DNA from: Hoplostethus atlanticus
Lineage: Eukaryota; Chordata; Actinopteri; Trachichthyiformes; Trachichthyidae
Reading direction: 5' to 3'
DNA: 64,000 nucleotides
Assembly: GCA_034670405.1 (NCBI GenBank)
Contig: JAXDDX010000003.1
Coordinates: 2,829,501-2,893,500, forward strand
Position numbers and translations under genes: made by a program. Each line of letters opens with the position of its first letter. Position 1 is the first letter of the stretch. The notes under the pieces were generated by a model. The model ran no database searches, had not been told where the DNA came from, and saw only the letters and a list, made by a program, of their open reading frames with translations. Positions 33,561 through 46,402 of this stretch are shown here, piece by piece.

Positions 33561-33971
33561 GGTAATAGAGATGGATTGCTCTCTCTGTCTTTCACACTGT
33601 CTGTTTATTTTTTCTCATTAATAGCCTCTTTATAGATCATTTTACCTGCCTGTCACTGCAATTTTGCATGTATCTACAGTCCATAGCATTTTAGCCATGT
33701 TGAAAAAGTCAAAGTAAAATTCCTTGACCCAATGCAAGTTTAAGGAGCGGAGGCAAGGTGTGTGTTGACGCCTGTGCAGGCAGGCAAACACATGCCTGTA
33801 TGCGTGTTTGTTTGTGTGTGTTTTTGTATCTGTGTGTATGTGTGTATGTTATGGACGAACATATTTTTTCTTCTTTTGTTAAGCCTGATGGGGTTCTCTG
33901 GGTGACCAGAGCAGCTTACCTGTAACAGAAAACAACAGATGTAGAACAGCATCTCTCTGTGGCAAACATTT

Positions 33972-33974
<3 letters not shown>

Positions 33975-34017
<43 letters not shown>
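33975..34017. repeat. (CA)21 microsatellite
   Basis: Perfect CA run of 43 nt. Confidence 0.97.
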
Positions 34018-34019
<2 letters not shown>

Positions 34020-34757
34020 AAGCAGAAACCTTACCCGGAAAAATCTGACATCAACTGAGTCCAAAAAGTTTTGTTGAGTGAGTCCTCTTTGAGTTTTACT
34101 GCGTGAATTTTGCTAAGTAGAGCAGAGAGAGAGAGAGAGAGAGTTGGTGTATGTGTATTGGTGCGTCTGTGTTTGGAGGCTCAGGAGTTGAGTATAGAGA
34201 GATAGAAAGAGCTAGTCTTGGCTTCGGGTCTTACCTTAATCCGTTCCACACATTTTTCAAAGCACTTCTCCAAGACACCTAAAGAAGCAGAAGGGCATCC
34301 TTTTGTCAAAGGAAGATTAACCTTATATAAACAGGTTTCAGAATAGAGGAGAATGGGCCGAACGAGAGGGGGAAAAAATAACATTTTCAAATAAGTTTGA
34401 AAACGGACTCGAGTGAAATGAAAAAAAAGAAAGAAATGATAGATGGAGTTACAAAGCTGGATGGAGAGACAAGATTTAAAGACGGGAGGGTTTTGATTGG
34501 GGGAGTTAGTGAGCGAGAGAGAGAGAGCTTTGGTTTGGTTGGGATTGCAGCCAGAGGAGCAGCTCACAGGAGTAAGCTGCTTCCCAATGAGTGAAGGGGG
34601 TCACACACACATAAACAAACACACACACACGCACACGCGCACACACACACGCACGGACAAAAAATAAATGTGTGAAAGGACACAATACCAGCCATGTTTT
34701 TGTCACCCGGCAAATAGGGGGGGGCAGCAGATCACACCACTACTGGACTCTGGAGGG

Positions 34758-34760
<3 letters not shown>

Positions 34761-34814
<54 letters not shown>
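34761..34814. repeat. (GA)27 microsatellite
   Basis: Perfect GA run of 54 nt. Confidence 0.97.
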
Positions 34815-34817
<3 letters not shown>

Positions 34818-35937
34818 TATACAGACTATACAGTATGTCTGATGACTAGCTTTGTTGATGCAGATATAACTACCTTTGAGTTGAATTTGTACTGTGTAAT
34901 CAAACATGCAGGCTCTGGCGTAGGGCAGTTTCAAGGGCCACCCTGTGAGTTCAGAGCTTGGGGCTCTTTAGCCAACTTCTCCAAGCACTACCGTGACACA
35001 GTTTATTGGAAGTGAAATGTAGTAACTACTTCTTCTCCCATTCCTTTGCATGTATTAACAGTAGTAGTAATAATTACTAGCTACCTGTGGAGGCGCTGCC
35101 ACTGTAGCTTCCTCTCTGGCAGTTGCTGGTCCAAATAAATCCATAGTAATCTTCGGTAATTTTGCTCTTTTTTACTGCGCTGTTGGCCAGTAACATGTTT
35201 TGTATAGGTCTTTATTGAAGAGGGGCCCTTGAAGTGTGGGGGCCCCCCCGCCTCGCAGGGGTGTGTCCTACGCCTATGCATGCAGTCACACAATATGACA
35301 GCATTGCTGTGGCTGCAACCAAGATTATGACCAGTTATGTATCTTTATTTGTAAAGGCCTCTTGAAAAAGAAAGAGGCATGTTTCGGTCATCATTTTTAT
35401 TCTCTTTCTTTCTTTTGGGCAAGCAGGAAGAAATCTTTACTGCCTTTCCTGAGAGACACCAGACTTGGACAAAAATATATTTGAAAATGGTTTCAATTAT
35501 GGCGTACTTGATTTATTTTCAAGCATTCAAAATGTATTATTTTTCTTCTTTCGGGTAGTCGATATGAATGTCATGAAAGTAACATTTTGTTGTTGTTTTT
35601 TTCCCCACACATAGCACAACCTCGTAGGAGAAACAGGTAGGATGTAGACAGAACACTTGTCTGGAAACATTACTGATTGCTCTTTGCCATGCTGGCTAAA
35701 GATCAAGGCTAAACTCCCAGGAATACAACTCTCAGGACTTGCAGGGTGCATTAGCTCTAACCTAAAGTGGTCTGTCCATAGAGGGTTCGTTTTAAATGAC
35801 TGTGTAAGCTGGGGTGATACCCTCAGGATACAATAACTCCAAAATGTGAAACTCGCTGAACTGGATGAAGGAACTGGATGCCATTCCTTAACGCGCACAG
35901 GTATACAAAATGTACACACAAGCAAGCATGAGCACTA

Positions 35938-36834
35938 CGGTTGGGCAATTGGACAAATATATCAAGGATCAGCAATAGACTGAATCCATTGCCGGTGGAA
36001 ATGAAATGAAAATTCTGAAAGGTATTTTCTTTTTTGTTGATTCAAATCACATTGATATTTGGTCATTTAAAATGCAGCCTAGACACTCAAGGTTCCCTGC
36101 AGCGCTTGAGAAGCAGAGACAGCTGTTTTGGCAAAAGAACACCCCAACTTTACTGTAAAACCCTAAAAAAAAAAAGAGATCAAAGTCATGTTGAACACAG
36201 GGACTAACAGCTACATCTGCTGGCCAAAAGTGACACTGCAACCAATGAGGAGCATAATATTTTGGTTAATTGTTACAGTTTAAGCTAATGTTAAAAACAT
36301 AATATCAGAATACCCTGTCTAAAAAGTTGATATTTAGCTCAGTTAGCAAATAAATAAACCTGTAAAGTAAGTCATTTAGCAACATGAGATTATCATTGCA
36401 AACTGTGCATTGCCTTACTCTCTGTATTTACTGCTATAGTTAGCCTGCAAGAAAGCTGATCAGCATTGACTTTCCAAACACAATGCAAACTTCAAACAAG
36501 TCTATTTACCTCTGCATATTATACAGAAATGGTAGATAAAAAAATATGAAGTGTGCATGTTACTTATTTAGGTTAGTCAACCACTACCACCTTGACTAAC
36601 AGGAAATGTCCTGTGGTAAATATTGACACTGAAATGGGGATGCACTCACAGAGACAAAGATTATGTTTGTGGATTTTAAATTTGCTACTTGTTCAGATAT
36701 TTTTTTTTTCCTCTGGACTGCGAGGACTTAAAAATATAATTGAAAATGTAAAAATATAATTCCCTGCACATTTTAAATCTCACCTACACTGTGTGATGGG
36801 GAGATGTAGACTATTGCCCAACCCTATTGTCCAC
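35938..36834. mobile_element. hAT-like non-autonomous element (TIR GGTTGGGCAAT)
   Basis: The left end reads CGGTTGGGCAATTGGACAAA; the right end, reverse-complemented, reads TAGGGTTGGGCAATAGTCTA. Such GGTTGGGCRAT termini are common on fish hAT-type non-autonomous elements. The interior is AT-rich without a transposase frame. A clean 8-nt target duplication was not found, so exact ends are uncertain. Confidence 0.5.
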
Positions 36835-36905
36835 CCTATTGTCCACATATTCACACACATGTATGTATGCATATACACAGACAAACACATATACCCACAC
36901 ATGCA

Positions 36906-36909
<4 letters not shown>

Positions 36910-36938
<29 letters not shown>
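36910..36938. repeat. (AC)14 microsatellite
   Basis: Perfect AC run of 29 nt. Confidence 0.97.
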
Positions 36939-36941
<3 letters not shown>

Positions 36942-38641
36942 GCACATATGACAGGAAGGCCCAATGGCAATCCTGCAGGCAGCAATGAAGTGAAATTAAT
37001 GGGAAAGATCATTCCTGGGAAAAGGTCATCGACTCTTGGAATTCAGAAAAACAAGGAGGAGGAAGGGAGGTGAGAGCACACACATCTCACACATACACAG
37101 GAAGGACTGCTATCAGGACTCTCAGCACAATTCGTCACGCCTCTGTGCAGCGGCGTTCCATAATTGATTTAAACACACAGAGGCAATTACTTTAATTCCA
37201 TCTATCATGTGCGATGGGAGCTCCAGTAGCCCATTAGCACTGTCATATATTTACTCTTTAATGGCTTGTTCATAAAAACACAGACGTAAATTCTCTTTGT
37301 GGTGACACAAAATCCCTTCTCTCCCCCTCTGTCTCCTTCATACGTTGTCTTCCTCTTTTTTTTTGTTTGATGTTCTCTTTCGCTTTTGTTCTGGTCATTC
37401 CCTCAATCTCCACTTGTCTCCATAAGTCGTATTTTCTCCATTTATTTGTATCTGTCAACGGAGTACAGTGCCCCCCGCCCCCCCCCTCTCTCTCTCTCTC
37501 TCTCTCATTCTTCCTCTCTCTGTATTCGACTCAGTCTGTCTATCTGATAACCACTGGTGGGTTCATACATTTTAACTCAGACAATCTCGCCCCCTTGCAG
37601 TGTCTGACTCAAGAGTGACAACCCTCCGCCGCGGTGTTAACTCCAACTCAAACCACCAAAGGCAAGTATAAGTATTGTTAATATTAGAATCGAGAGTGTG
37701 TGTGAGTGCGTGCGCATGTGTGCACGTGTTTGTTTGTGTTTAATAAGTCAGATTTAAGTACACACGGCTAATTGCTGCCTGCTAGATGAAGCCTTTCTTA
37801 TGAGATTTCCTTTTATCCTTCCCACGCACAATGGGCTGATACAAACATGTTTGTTAACTGCCAAATCATCTCTGTGTCTGTGTATGTACGTGCAAGTGTG
37901 TTCGTGCGCATGCATATAGATGTGTGTGTGTGTGTGTGTGTAAGACTGCACAAGTGTGTTTCTGTGCATGCATCTGTGCATGCGTGTGTGTGTGTGTATC
38001 CTTTTCTGCCTACAGCCCCTCATTCATTAAATATGTTACCTGGAGTGCTGTAACTCACATTAGAGCTCTGCTAATTAACCAACATAAATACCCCTATCTT
38101 TCTTTATCTTGTCTTTCATTTTCCTCTGTCGCAATGCACAGAGAGCAGGGGGCGGGTGAAAGAGAGTTTGACAACCCAACTGAATCTTCAAAGAGAGCGA
38201 GCCTGAGAAGCAGAAAGGGGGAAGAGACAAGATAGATTGAGACCGATGAAAAAAGCAGACAAAAGTCATGAGCGTAAATTCCTGGGGCGAGAAACAGAGA
38301 GTGCGCCGGTGTGACCTATCTCTTGTAGTAAAGATGGATGAAACAAAGGAGGAAGAGACAGAGTGAGAGAGGGAAGTAACAGAGAAGGATGGATGATGCG
38401 AGGGGGTCTGAGGCTTGTTGAAGTATTCATGAGAGGTGCAGGAGGCAGAAAGTGGAGGAGAGCAAGAGATGGGCAATGTTTTCACTCTCCCATTGTGGGC
38501 AGACTTGTTTTCATTGATTGCAAAACAGTCCAAGTAAATCTTCACCTTTTTTTTTAACACTTGAAGTACCATTTTCAATGACTATACTCTTCTTCAGCAA
38601 TGCCAAAACACTAAATCCACCTAAATGAAAAGGTAGATTGG
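36939..38641. other. no gene seen
   Basis: CT-rich tract at 37485-37506, GT-rich patches at 37700-37740 and 37860-38000, GA-rich DNA at 38140-38460. Open frames are compositional artefacts. Confidence 0.5.
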
Positions 38642-38880
38642 GTAGCGGTACCTTAGAGGTTAAAGAAGTGACCAGAAGACGGCCAGTTTGAGGTGAGGTG
38701 CTCTTGAGCAAGCAACTTAACGCCCAACCGCTCCAGTGCGGCCGCTCAGTGGCCAACAGTACAAGACTGGTGGTTGCGCTGGGCAGCTCCCAGGTGTCAA
38801 TGTGTGGAGCTGTATAAATATGGAGCAGGGTGTTGCTGCAAAAGGCTGTGCTCAGTCACCTTAACATGGATAAATTGAAG
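38642..38880 (+). mobile_element. tRNA-derived SINE, copy 1
   Basis: GGGTAGCGGTACCTTAGAGG (box A region), GACGGCCAGTTTGAGGT (box B region) and GTGCTCTTGAGCAAGCAACT, then CGGCCGCTCAGTGGCC, GGGCAGCTCCCAGGTGTC and CATGGATAAATTG. This order matches a SINE family common in teleosts, transcribed by RNA polymerase III and mobilised by a LINE. Copies at 44.4 and 57.8 kb belong to the same family. Confidence 0.7.
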
Positions 38881-40808
38881 GGAAAAAAAGCACTCACAAG
38901 GAAAAGTAAAAACACGAGTGGTACAATAGCTGGGTGTGTTGGTTGCTCAATGGCTCAAGGGACATACCATACACCACATCTGGGCCGCAGCCTATGTTGC
39001 ACGTCATCCCTTCCTGTCATTCCCTAATGTAGAATCGAACCTGCCAGAGAAAAGTGGGAATGACTAAAGGAAAAAAAGAGGCTGAACTTGAAGATAACAC
39101 CTCACTGATTTTGTCACTTTTCAACTTGATGGATAGTTTAATACAATTTTACAAGGTCAAACTTTTTGGAGTGTGAGAGAGGTCCAATGTGCTCAGGATC
39201 ATACTGGTCAACACTATATAATGTCCAGCCTCCTCTCACATCTCCTCAACAGCAGATGTTAGGAGCAGGGTTGCACCTTTTGCTCGTATCGTGGAGGAAA
39301 ACTCCCAGGTCCCTGCGCAGCTCCAATAAATTCTCCCGTAAACCACCACTATCTCTCCCCAATTACTCCACCTCCACCTCTCTAATGCTCTGCTCCGGAG
39401 CGGCAAGAGCCCTCTCGGATTGATCTGATGAAAGAGCTGTGTACTGCTGACAAAAATGTTTAACATGGGCTTTGCCAGTATACCACCACTGACTTAGGGA
39501 GTCAAACTCCCATTTCCTCTGCCTCCACCTCTCCCAAAACTGCCAAAAACGGGTGTAAAAGGCGACATCTTATAAGAGTCGAACATTAAATGTCCAGTAC
39601 GCAGGCAGAGTGAAATAACAATGTCAGATGCAGCCATATGAGAGTGAGAAAAGCTAACCGGATGAATCTCAGCTTTCACTACTAATTTGTCCAATTTGTT
39701 TTCATGGGTAAATAAGGATAACACCATCAACAAAATGGTGTTCCCAGCAGTAAAACTATTTGGACCCCTAAAAGATCTTGAAATATTAGAGGTTCCACAA
39801 GTTGAAATATCGTAAAAATGCAGGAAATTGCACGTAGCGAGCATTTTGTTTTGGAGGAGGACCTTCAGCCTTACATGTCCCTGTCACTTCGGAAATTTAA
39901 ACTACGCCCCCTGTGTAAACGCTCACCCTGCCCCCCCACCACCTCTACTTTGACCCATGTGTCTACCAGATCAGTGCTTCTATGAGGCTCAACCCCACTC
40001 CTCTCCTGGGTGAAATCAACAGTGCAACACTGTGTCAGGACTCCTGTTTCAGCCGCCCGAAGAAGGCTCTCCTCGCCCTACCTATACCTGTTTGGAGCAT
40101 ATTAACACACTCAAACTACCTATTCCTAACGCTAGCCCTCGGCAGCAAACAACCTGCCTTTCTACCTTCCCTGAGAGGATATTGACTCCCAAACCTGTTT
40201 TTGGGAGGTTTTTAAGCAGATTTTAGCTACGTTCTCTGTTTTGATGTGAAAATGTTTGATTAAAGAACATCAAAAGTCACCTTGGTGAAGAGCTGCAATA
40301 CTGCTCACCCTTTTCTTAATAAAACATTGGTTTATGAAAATGTCTCATCGCCTGTCTGTCAAAAGTGAATGCCGTTTCAGGTTGTTTTGAAGAGCCTACT
40401 GGGAGGTGAATTCAAGTTTAAGGAGCTACATGATTGAAAGGTGGCACTGCTCTCTCTGCACTTCAACTCACGTCCCCTTCACTCTCTGCCACTCATCTTC
40501 CCTCCTCTATCATGTCTTTTAACTCACATATATTCCACTCATTTAAACCTCTTAACCCTTGCTACCCCTCCTCCTCTTTTTTTAAACCATCTCCATACAT
40601 CTATATAGGTAGGATGCCATAGCCAAGCCACTTATATGTAACCTATAATTCTCCCCTCTCTCTCGCTCTCTCTCTCTCTCTTTGATGGAGTTTGTTCTCA
40701 CCTCTGTCTCTTTCTCTCTCTACCCTTCAGCATATGCTCTATTTTACAATTTGCTTCCAAAGGTTTGAATGCTATTTATGAATGCTGACTGATAGAAGAG
40801 GAGCACAA

Positions 40809-40810
<2 letters not shown>
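38881..40810. other. no gene seen
   Basis: Mixed DNA. The frames at 39494-39844 (minus) and 39982-40226 (plus) show no recognisable domain. CT-rich tract at 40652-40682. Confidence 0.45.

Positions 40811-40852
<42 letters not shown>
40811..40852. repeat. (GT)21 microsatellite
   Basis: Perfect GT run of 42 nt. Confidence 0.97.
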
Positions 40853-40853
<1 letters not shown>

Positions 40854-41078
40854 TGAACTGTCTATATTTCAATGTTCAATCTCATCTTATCATCCTTTCA
40901 TTCTTTCGGCCTTGTTTTATTCATTCGGCCTCAGGGTAACGCTAACAGCAACACCAACGTCACACACACACATAAAGACATACATATACAGCATACTCAA
41001 ACATCCACACACACAAATGCAAACATACATATATGGACACACACTAACACACGCAGACAGTAAGAGGGGGAGAGCCAC

Positions 41079-41114
<36 letters not shown>

Positions 41115-41403
41115 CTCAGCAGGGAGTGGAAGTCAGAACTTCTCAGACATGACTGACCTTAAAGAAAGTGGAATTTTGTCGCACAAGTGCAAAGTAAGCA
41201 GCCTGTAATTAAACCTAGCCGAGCATCCAGCTGCAGCGTGAGTTCTGAAACTAGTGCACGGTCATTGGCGAAGACACACACACGCACAGACAGACACACA
41301 CGCATGCACAAACACAAACACACACATGAATTACAAAGCATGATGACACACACTTCTGTAATTTACTGGTAATAGGTGAACAAGGAAGGAGCATTCAGCC
41401 ATT

Positions 41404-41468
41404 ACGTAAGTAAGTAAGTAAGTAAAAGTAAAAAACGCAGACAGTGTGTGTGTGTGTGTGTGTGTGTG
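41404..41468. repeat. (GTAA)n and (GT)13 microsatellites
   Basis: About five GTAA units at 41406-41425 and a GT run at 41443-41468. Confidence 0.9.
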
Positions 41469-41864
41469 ACAGAGAGCATGCAAGAATAAGGTTATACCTG
41501 TTTTAAAACATTTGATCTTCTTTAGGTATGAGAGAAAATGTGAAAACAATAATTACTGAACAAAATGACTTTGTTTACAAAACGGCCATTCCCACTCCGA
41601 CTCGTACCACTTTTCATAGGAAATGCTAGGACGGGACAATAGCCTGGTCTTCGATAATGAGCCACAGGGCCACTCAATATCTACTGTAAGTTCCTCAATT
41701 CCCTATTAAAACACCATTTTGGCGATCCTCTGTGGATAACTGTTGCCAAATGAGCTGATATGTCCGGCCTGTAGTTTCAGATAAATTAATACTGCTTTCT
41801 ATTTGGGCTCGGAAGAGAAAAAAGGGAACGGTTGGCCCAGGCCCTAATAAGCCCCACGTAGTTC

Positions 41865-42346
41865 TGTCAGACTTGGCACAAAAGCATGGACCCAAATGCA
41901 CGACTTGAGACGGGGAGATAAAGTACAAGTCCGTTTATTCCAGCTAGGTTCGGTACACAGAAAGGCAGTCCGGATAAGGCAAGGTAGCAGACAAGGGGCA
42001 GGCAAAAATCCAGGTCGAAGAAACAGGCAACGTCAAAAACCAAAACTCACGAGGGAATGCAGGAAACAAAGGAAGGCTGGTAAGTTTGTCACAGGGAACA
42101 AAGACGAACTGGCAAATGAACAGGGAAACACACAGACTAAATACTGACAGGGAGGGGAGACAATGAGGCACAGGTGCAACACATTAGGGCGGGGCAGGTA
42201 ATCACACAGGCGGGGAGCCTCGGGGAGGAAAGGAAGTAAAGTGACCTGAAACGAGACGACAAGTGAGTAACAAAATAAAACAGGAAACAAGACAAAACAC
42301 AAGAGGAAAACCAAAAGGGAGTTAACGGGTCCGAGCAGGTGTGACA
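41865..42346 (-). mobile_element. solo LTR with 5-bp target duplication
   Basis: A 482-nt segment bounded by TGTCAG... and ...GTGTGACA (so TG...CA with a 5-nt inverted terminus), flanked on both sides by AGTTC (41860-41864 and 42347-42351). On the minus strand it holds AATAAA near 41936, about 70 nt from the 3' end, as expected for R-U5. Without internal coding DNA it is best read as a solo LTR left by LTR-LTR recombination. Family not determined. Confidence 0.8.
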
Positions 42347-42351
42347 AGTTC

Positions 42352-43943
42352 TGCTCTGGAATAATGGCTACTGGCATCACAGGAGCCAATATTGATAATA
42401 AGGCATGGTATAAGGCATGACCAGGGAAGATTTTCAATAATCTAGTCCATCATTTCTATTCCAAAGATACTCCATGTCAATACCAGATACAGCAAAGAGG
42501 CTCTAAATTAGTTCAGCAAATGCCACTGCTTCTCTTTCACTCCTCAATCAACCCAGGGCTACTGTGAATAATGGACTGAAGAACGAGGCGCTGAGAGGGG
42601 ACTCTTTAAAATAACTATTCTCTTCAAGAGAAAAAAAAAACGGGAATCCCACACCTACTCAACATTTTTTGACACCTTTAAAAATGTGCTATTTCGCTGA
42701 TGAAAACACTTCTGGTTAACCATTATGCTCTGTGATTTTACATTGCCCACTCTAGTTTACTTATTGTTTAATTGTTTGCACTATACCGACACGTTTTCAG
42801 ACGAGACAGATCGCTGTGATACTTTCTACACTTTATTATGTGTCATCAGCAGCCTATATGACGACAGCCGCGACTTTTCACTGTCTACTTTATTCAGGTT
42901 AATTTAATATCATACAAAGAATCAGAATCTGTGAACCATGCTGGTGTCTTTTCAATTTGCTCACTTCCCTCCTTCATGCTAACAACCCTCAGGACCATGA
43001 GCTCACACACCTTTCATTAGTCAATACTTTGTCCTCATTCTCCCTCTCACCCTTTACTCCCCCTTTTTCCTCTCGCTCTGCTCTTCTCCCTGCACAAGGG
43101 TTGTAATCATTGTAATGCGTAGTAATCACATTTTGATAATTGGGAATTCAAGGGGGTAGTTATGGACCAGTATGGGGTAGTAGGGGGGGGGGGGGGGCGG
43201 GGGTCAACGACGATGAAAGACATTCAAGTTCTTCGACTGCTGCACCTTCCCCATACACACACACCTCCCCCATCCGTCTCTCTTTCTCCCTCTTCCTCCC
43301 TCCCTCTGTCTCCATCACCAGTCTGGTCTCCATTGTGCTGATAGATTATAATGATCTTTAATTAGATCTAAATATAACGATCGGCGCTCGCTGCTCGGGG
43401 TAGAGGAGGAGGAGGAGGAGGAGGAAGAGAGCGAAAAAAAGAGGTTAAAAAATAGTCAGAGGCGGAGAAATGAAGATTGGAGTTGGAAAAGGTGATTGGA
43501 GAGATCCGAGCAACTTGTGCAATTTACACCAAAGAGTTTCTGTGGGCATTCCACAGATCTATCATTCAGCACATCAGCAGTCTATTAAGAAGCTCTTTCC
43601 TCCCCCTCTCTCATCCCAACACCTCATTCCCTCTTAACAGGCAGAGCAAGGGACAAATTCAAGCCTTCCTCTCATTTTCTCATTTTAGGAGATGCAGAAG
43701 TTTTGCAGTTAATGAAGTAATCACGCTGGTATTTGATTTATTTATTTATTTTCCCCCTTCAGCAAGAGCGGTCGAACTGCAGTTTAAAGTTATACTGCCA
43801 GACACGGCAAGGAGGAGGAAACAGCGTTTCAGTTAGGTTCAAACATTTGAGAGGTTCGATGTGACTTAAGGGCATTTAACAAATAAATAAATTAATAATA
43901 AAAAAATACTAAATCAAAAAACAATCTCAGCCTGGCAACCTGT

Positions 43944-43944
<1 letters not shown>
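42352..43944. other. no gene seen
   Basis: G run of about 17 at 43181-43197, GGA-rich tract at 43406-43425. 43330-43400 contains AT-rich TAATTAG sequence. No protein-like frame. Confidence 0.45.
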
Positions 43945-43982
<38 letters not shown>

Positions 43983-44069
43983 AGAGAGGCAAAGAACTGA
44001 GTATTCCTCTGACTGTTTCCAGACAGCAGAGAGATAGACAGATGCATAATTCAGAAATGGGGTTTGGAT

Positions 44070-44119
<50 letters not shown>

Positions 44120-44127
44120 TCTCTCTC
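43945..44127. repeat. (CA)17 and (CT)n microsatellites
   Basis: CA run 43945-43979 and a CT run 44073-44127 with one CCC interruption, followed by CACACACACGC. Confidence 0.95.
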
Positions 44128-44280
44128 ACACACACACGCATACGCACACACACAACTGATCTCCTGCCTGGCTCTGATGTGTAGGGGGAATTGGCAATTC
44201 ACCAGGACTATTACCTACACTGCTTTACCCTATTATCATAAATGAACAGTAATCAAAGAAACATTTACAGTAGCTGGCTC

Positions 44281-44318
<38 letters not shown>
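44281..44318. repeat. (AGAT)n-(AGAC)n microsatellite
   Basis: Three AGAT units followed by about six AGAC units. Confidence 0.95.
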
Positions 44319-44319
<1 letters not shown>

Positions 44320-44396
44320 GAGATGATGATAGACGGAAACAAACAAAAGAGGAAGGTATGAGTGGTAGAAGACAGAAGAAGTTGGTATGGCTTTAG

Positions 44397-44655
44397 AGCG
44401 GGCGGCAGTGGTAAGTTAAGAGAAGTGGGCTTGCAGCTTGATGGTTGTTGGTTTAGATACCAGAATGTGGGAGATTTGGGCAAGGGAGGGGGGGTAGTAA
44501 ATGAGACGCAATCCCCTCTGCTAAAACGTGCCATTGAACAAAGCACGTAGCTGCTCGGTGACCAATGGATGAGGCAGTGGTTGTTTGGCAGCTCCCACGT
44601 ATAAAGCAGGATGTTTCTGGAAAAAAAATGCCAACTACCAATCAAAACCCTTGAA
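44397..44655 (+). mobile_element. tRNA-derived SINE, copy 2
   Basis: GGGCGGCAGTGGTAAGTTAA, AGAAGTGGGCTTGCAGCTTG and GGTTGTTGGTTTAGATACC resemble Pol III boxes A and B; TTGGCAGCTCCCACGTATAA parallels copy 1. It ends near ATAAAATC. Diverged from copy 1. Confidence 0.65.
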
Positions 44656-45534
44656 TAAAATCTGGTTAGAAAAGAAGGAATGAAGAAATATAACAAAGAA
44701 AGAGGAGAGGAGGGGGCCTGGATGCCTGCAGTGGGAGAGGATGAGCGTGAGACCGGCGAGTACTGGATGAGTCCACCGTTCACAGTATTGACCACATTTC
44801 TATTCATTGGCCAAAATTACCATAATGTATAAGTCAAAATTTGAGGCAATCTTTCAACAGATATTATGATTGACAAGAATTATGACCGTATACAAACAGT
44901 ATTTATTTCATTACAAAAGTCTTACCATGTTATCCACATCGGGTGATTTTACCAACCTGCAGTGCTTCAAATAATTCCCCATATATCATGACTTTAAAAT
45001 AAGCCAGACTCTGAGAAGTAGAGAGGAAGAAAGGTCAAAGCAATCCAAAGAGATAGGGAGGGGGCGGGGAGAGAGAGACACAGAGGGAGCTGGACATTCA
45101 TCCAGACTGGACTTCTTGTATTAGAATCCATTAATGAGAATCCACTTCATCTCAGACATATTTGCTTATTTGTGTGCACATGCCTGCGTATCGTCATCGG
45201 GTGAAAACCTCGTACCTTCAATTTTGGTAGGATTTTCTCAGGGGTTTTCGCCCAACAGCGGTGATATGTGAGTGTGCTTGTTTCATTGTCATTACAGAGT
45301 TTGGTCTGTGATGTCTGTGCAGCATCAGGCAAAGAGCAAATCCAAATCAAATCAAGATGCTTAATCCCTTCGCCTCCTCTCATCTTCTCCTCCCTTTCTC
45401 CTCCTTACCTCAAAGATCAATATCTCACTGTCTCCCGCCTTATTTCATTCACTTGTTGTTTCATCCTTTTATTTCTTTTACATTCATTTGTCATCAGACA
45501 CATTTCTTCTCTGTTTGTGTCTCTGGATTATGCA
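44656..45534. other. no gene seen
   Basis: Mixed DNA with GA-rich parts. No supported gene. Confidence 0.45.
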
Positions 45535-45690
45535 GTAAAGTTGACCTAGTTCACCCTTTAACCAGGGGGTCAAAAGTCCGATCCCTACAACAGCAGCCAA
45601 CGTGTCCATCAACAAGACTATAAAACCCCTACCTACTCAATCAATGCAAGTCTGGATAAGAGTGTAAGGTAAATGCCCAAATAATTTAGC
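45535..45690 (+). mobile_element. tRNA-derived SINE fragment, second family
   Basis: GACCTAGTTCACCCTTTAAC, GGGTCAAAAGTCCGATCCCT (box-B-like) and the tail GTCTGGATAAGAGTGTAAGG match the layout of fish SINEs whose tail reads GGATAAGAGYGTCTGCYAAA. Confidence 0.55.
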
Positions 45691-46364
45691 TGATTGAATT
45701 TTTTGGATTATTAGTCCCTTCTGCTACTATCTTGTTCCATTTTCCACTGCGTTGTGTCATTCCTTCTCCCCTCTGTCTCTCTCTTTATCTATCTAATGTT
45801 TCTTCTGACTCTAAATGCTAGTTTATACAAAATCCAGCACCATGGACAGCACCACAGGGAGACTAACACAAAAACAGCAGGCTTCTGAAGCTATACAAAG
45901 AGAGAGTAACTATGACACTTTATTACTCCCAGAGAAAGACTTGGTTTGTTTGTCCAGCATGACTTTTCTTGTTTAAGTTGCACATGTATTGGCCTCATAA
46001 ACATCAAACATACCTGAAGCACTGTACACGTCATGTTTATGTGTACAAGTCTCCCTGGAAGTGACATTTGGTATGGACATATGTGATCCCTGGTGTGTAC
46101 TAAATACATGAGGCCGAACAAACAAGAGTGTGTATTATTGGAGCTGTGTGGTGTTGGGTGTATACCAAACACATACACACACACATACATATTTCATTTA
46201 GGAGCTTGCTGTTTTCAAGATTTGTAATACAGTACCGAATCACCAGGGAGCAATAGGAGTGATGGTGAGGTGCTGCAGTGCATTCTGGGAAGGTCCCTCG
46301 GCCCCTGTCGCTTCCATATTGGATTAATAGCAGACCTTTCCCCAATACCTGTGAGTATCACCTA

Positions 46365-46366
<2 letters not shown>

Positions 46367-46401
<35 letters not shown>
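46367..46401. repeat. (GT)17 microsatellite
   Basis: Perfect GT run of 35 nt. Confidence 0.97.

Positions 46402-46402
<1 letters not shown>

Larger units (their letters stand above)
33561..35937. other. no gene seen; CA and GA arrays
   Basis: (CA)21 at 33975-34017, short GA runs at 34125-34141, (GA)27 at 34761-34814. Possible diverged inverted termini lie at about 34912-34930 and 35255-35280 (see findings). Frames are low-complexity. Confidence 0.45.

Noticed and set aside
38075..38578. 167-codon minus-strand frame
   Set aside because: Ser/Pro-rich composition from GA-rich DNA on the other strand; no domain seen.
43140..43361. Gly-rich frame at a G run
   Set aside because: Homopolymer artefact; no coding support.
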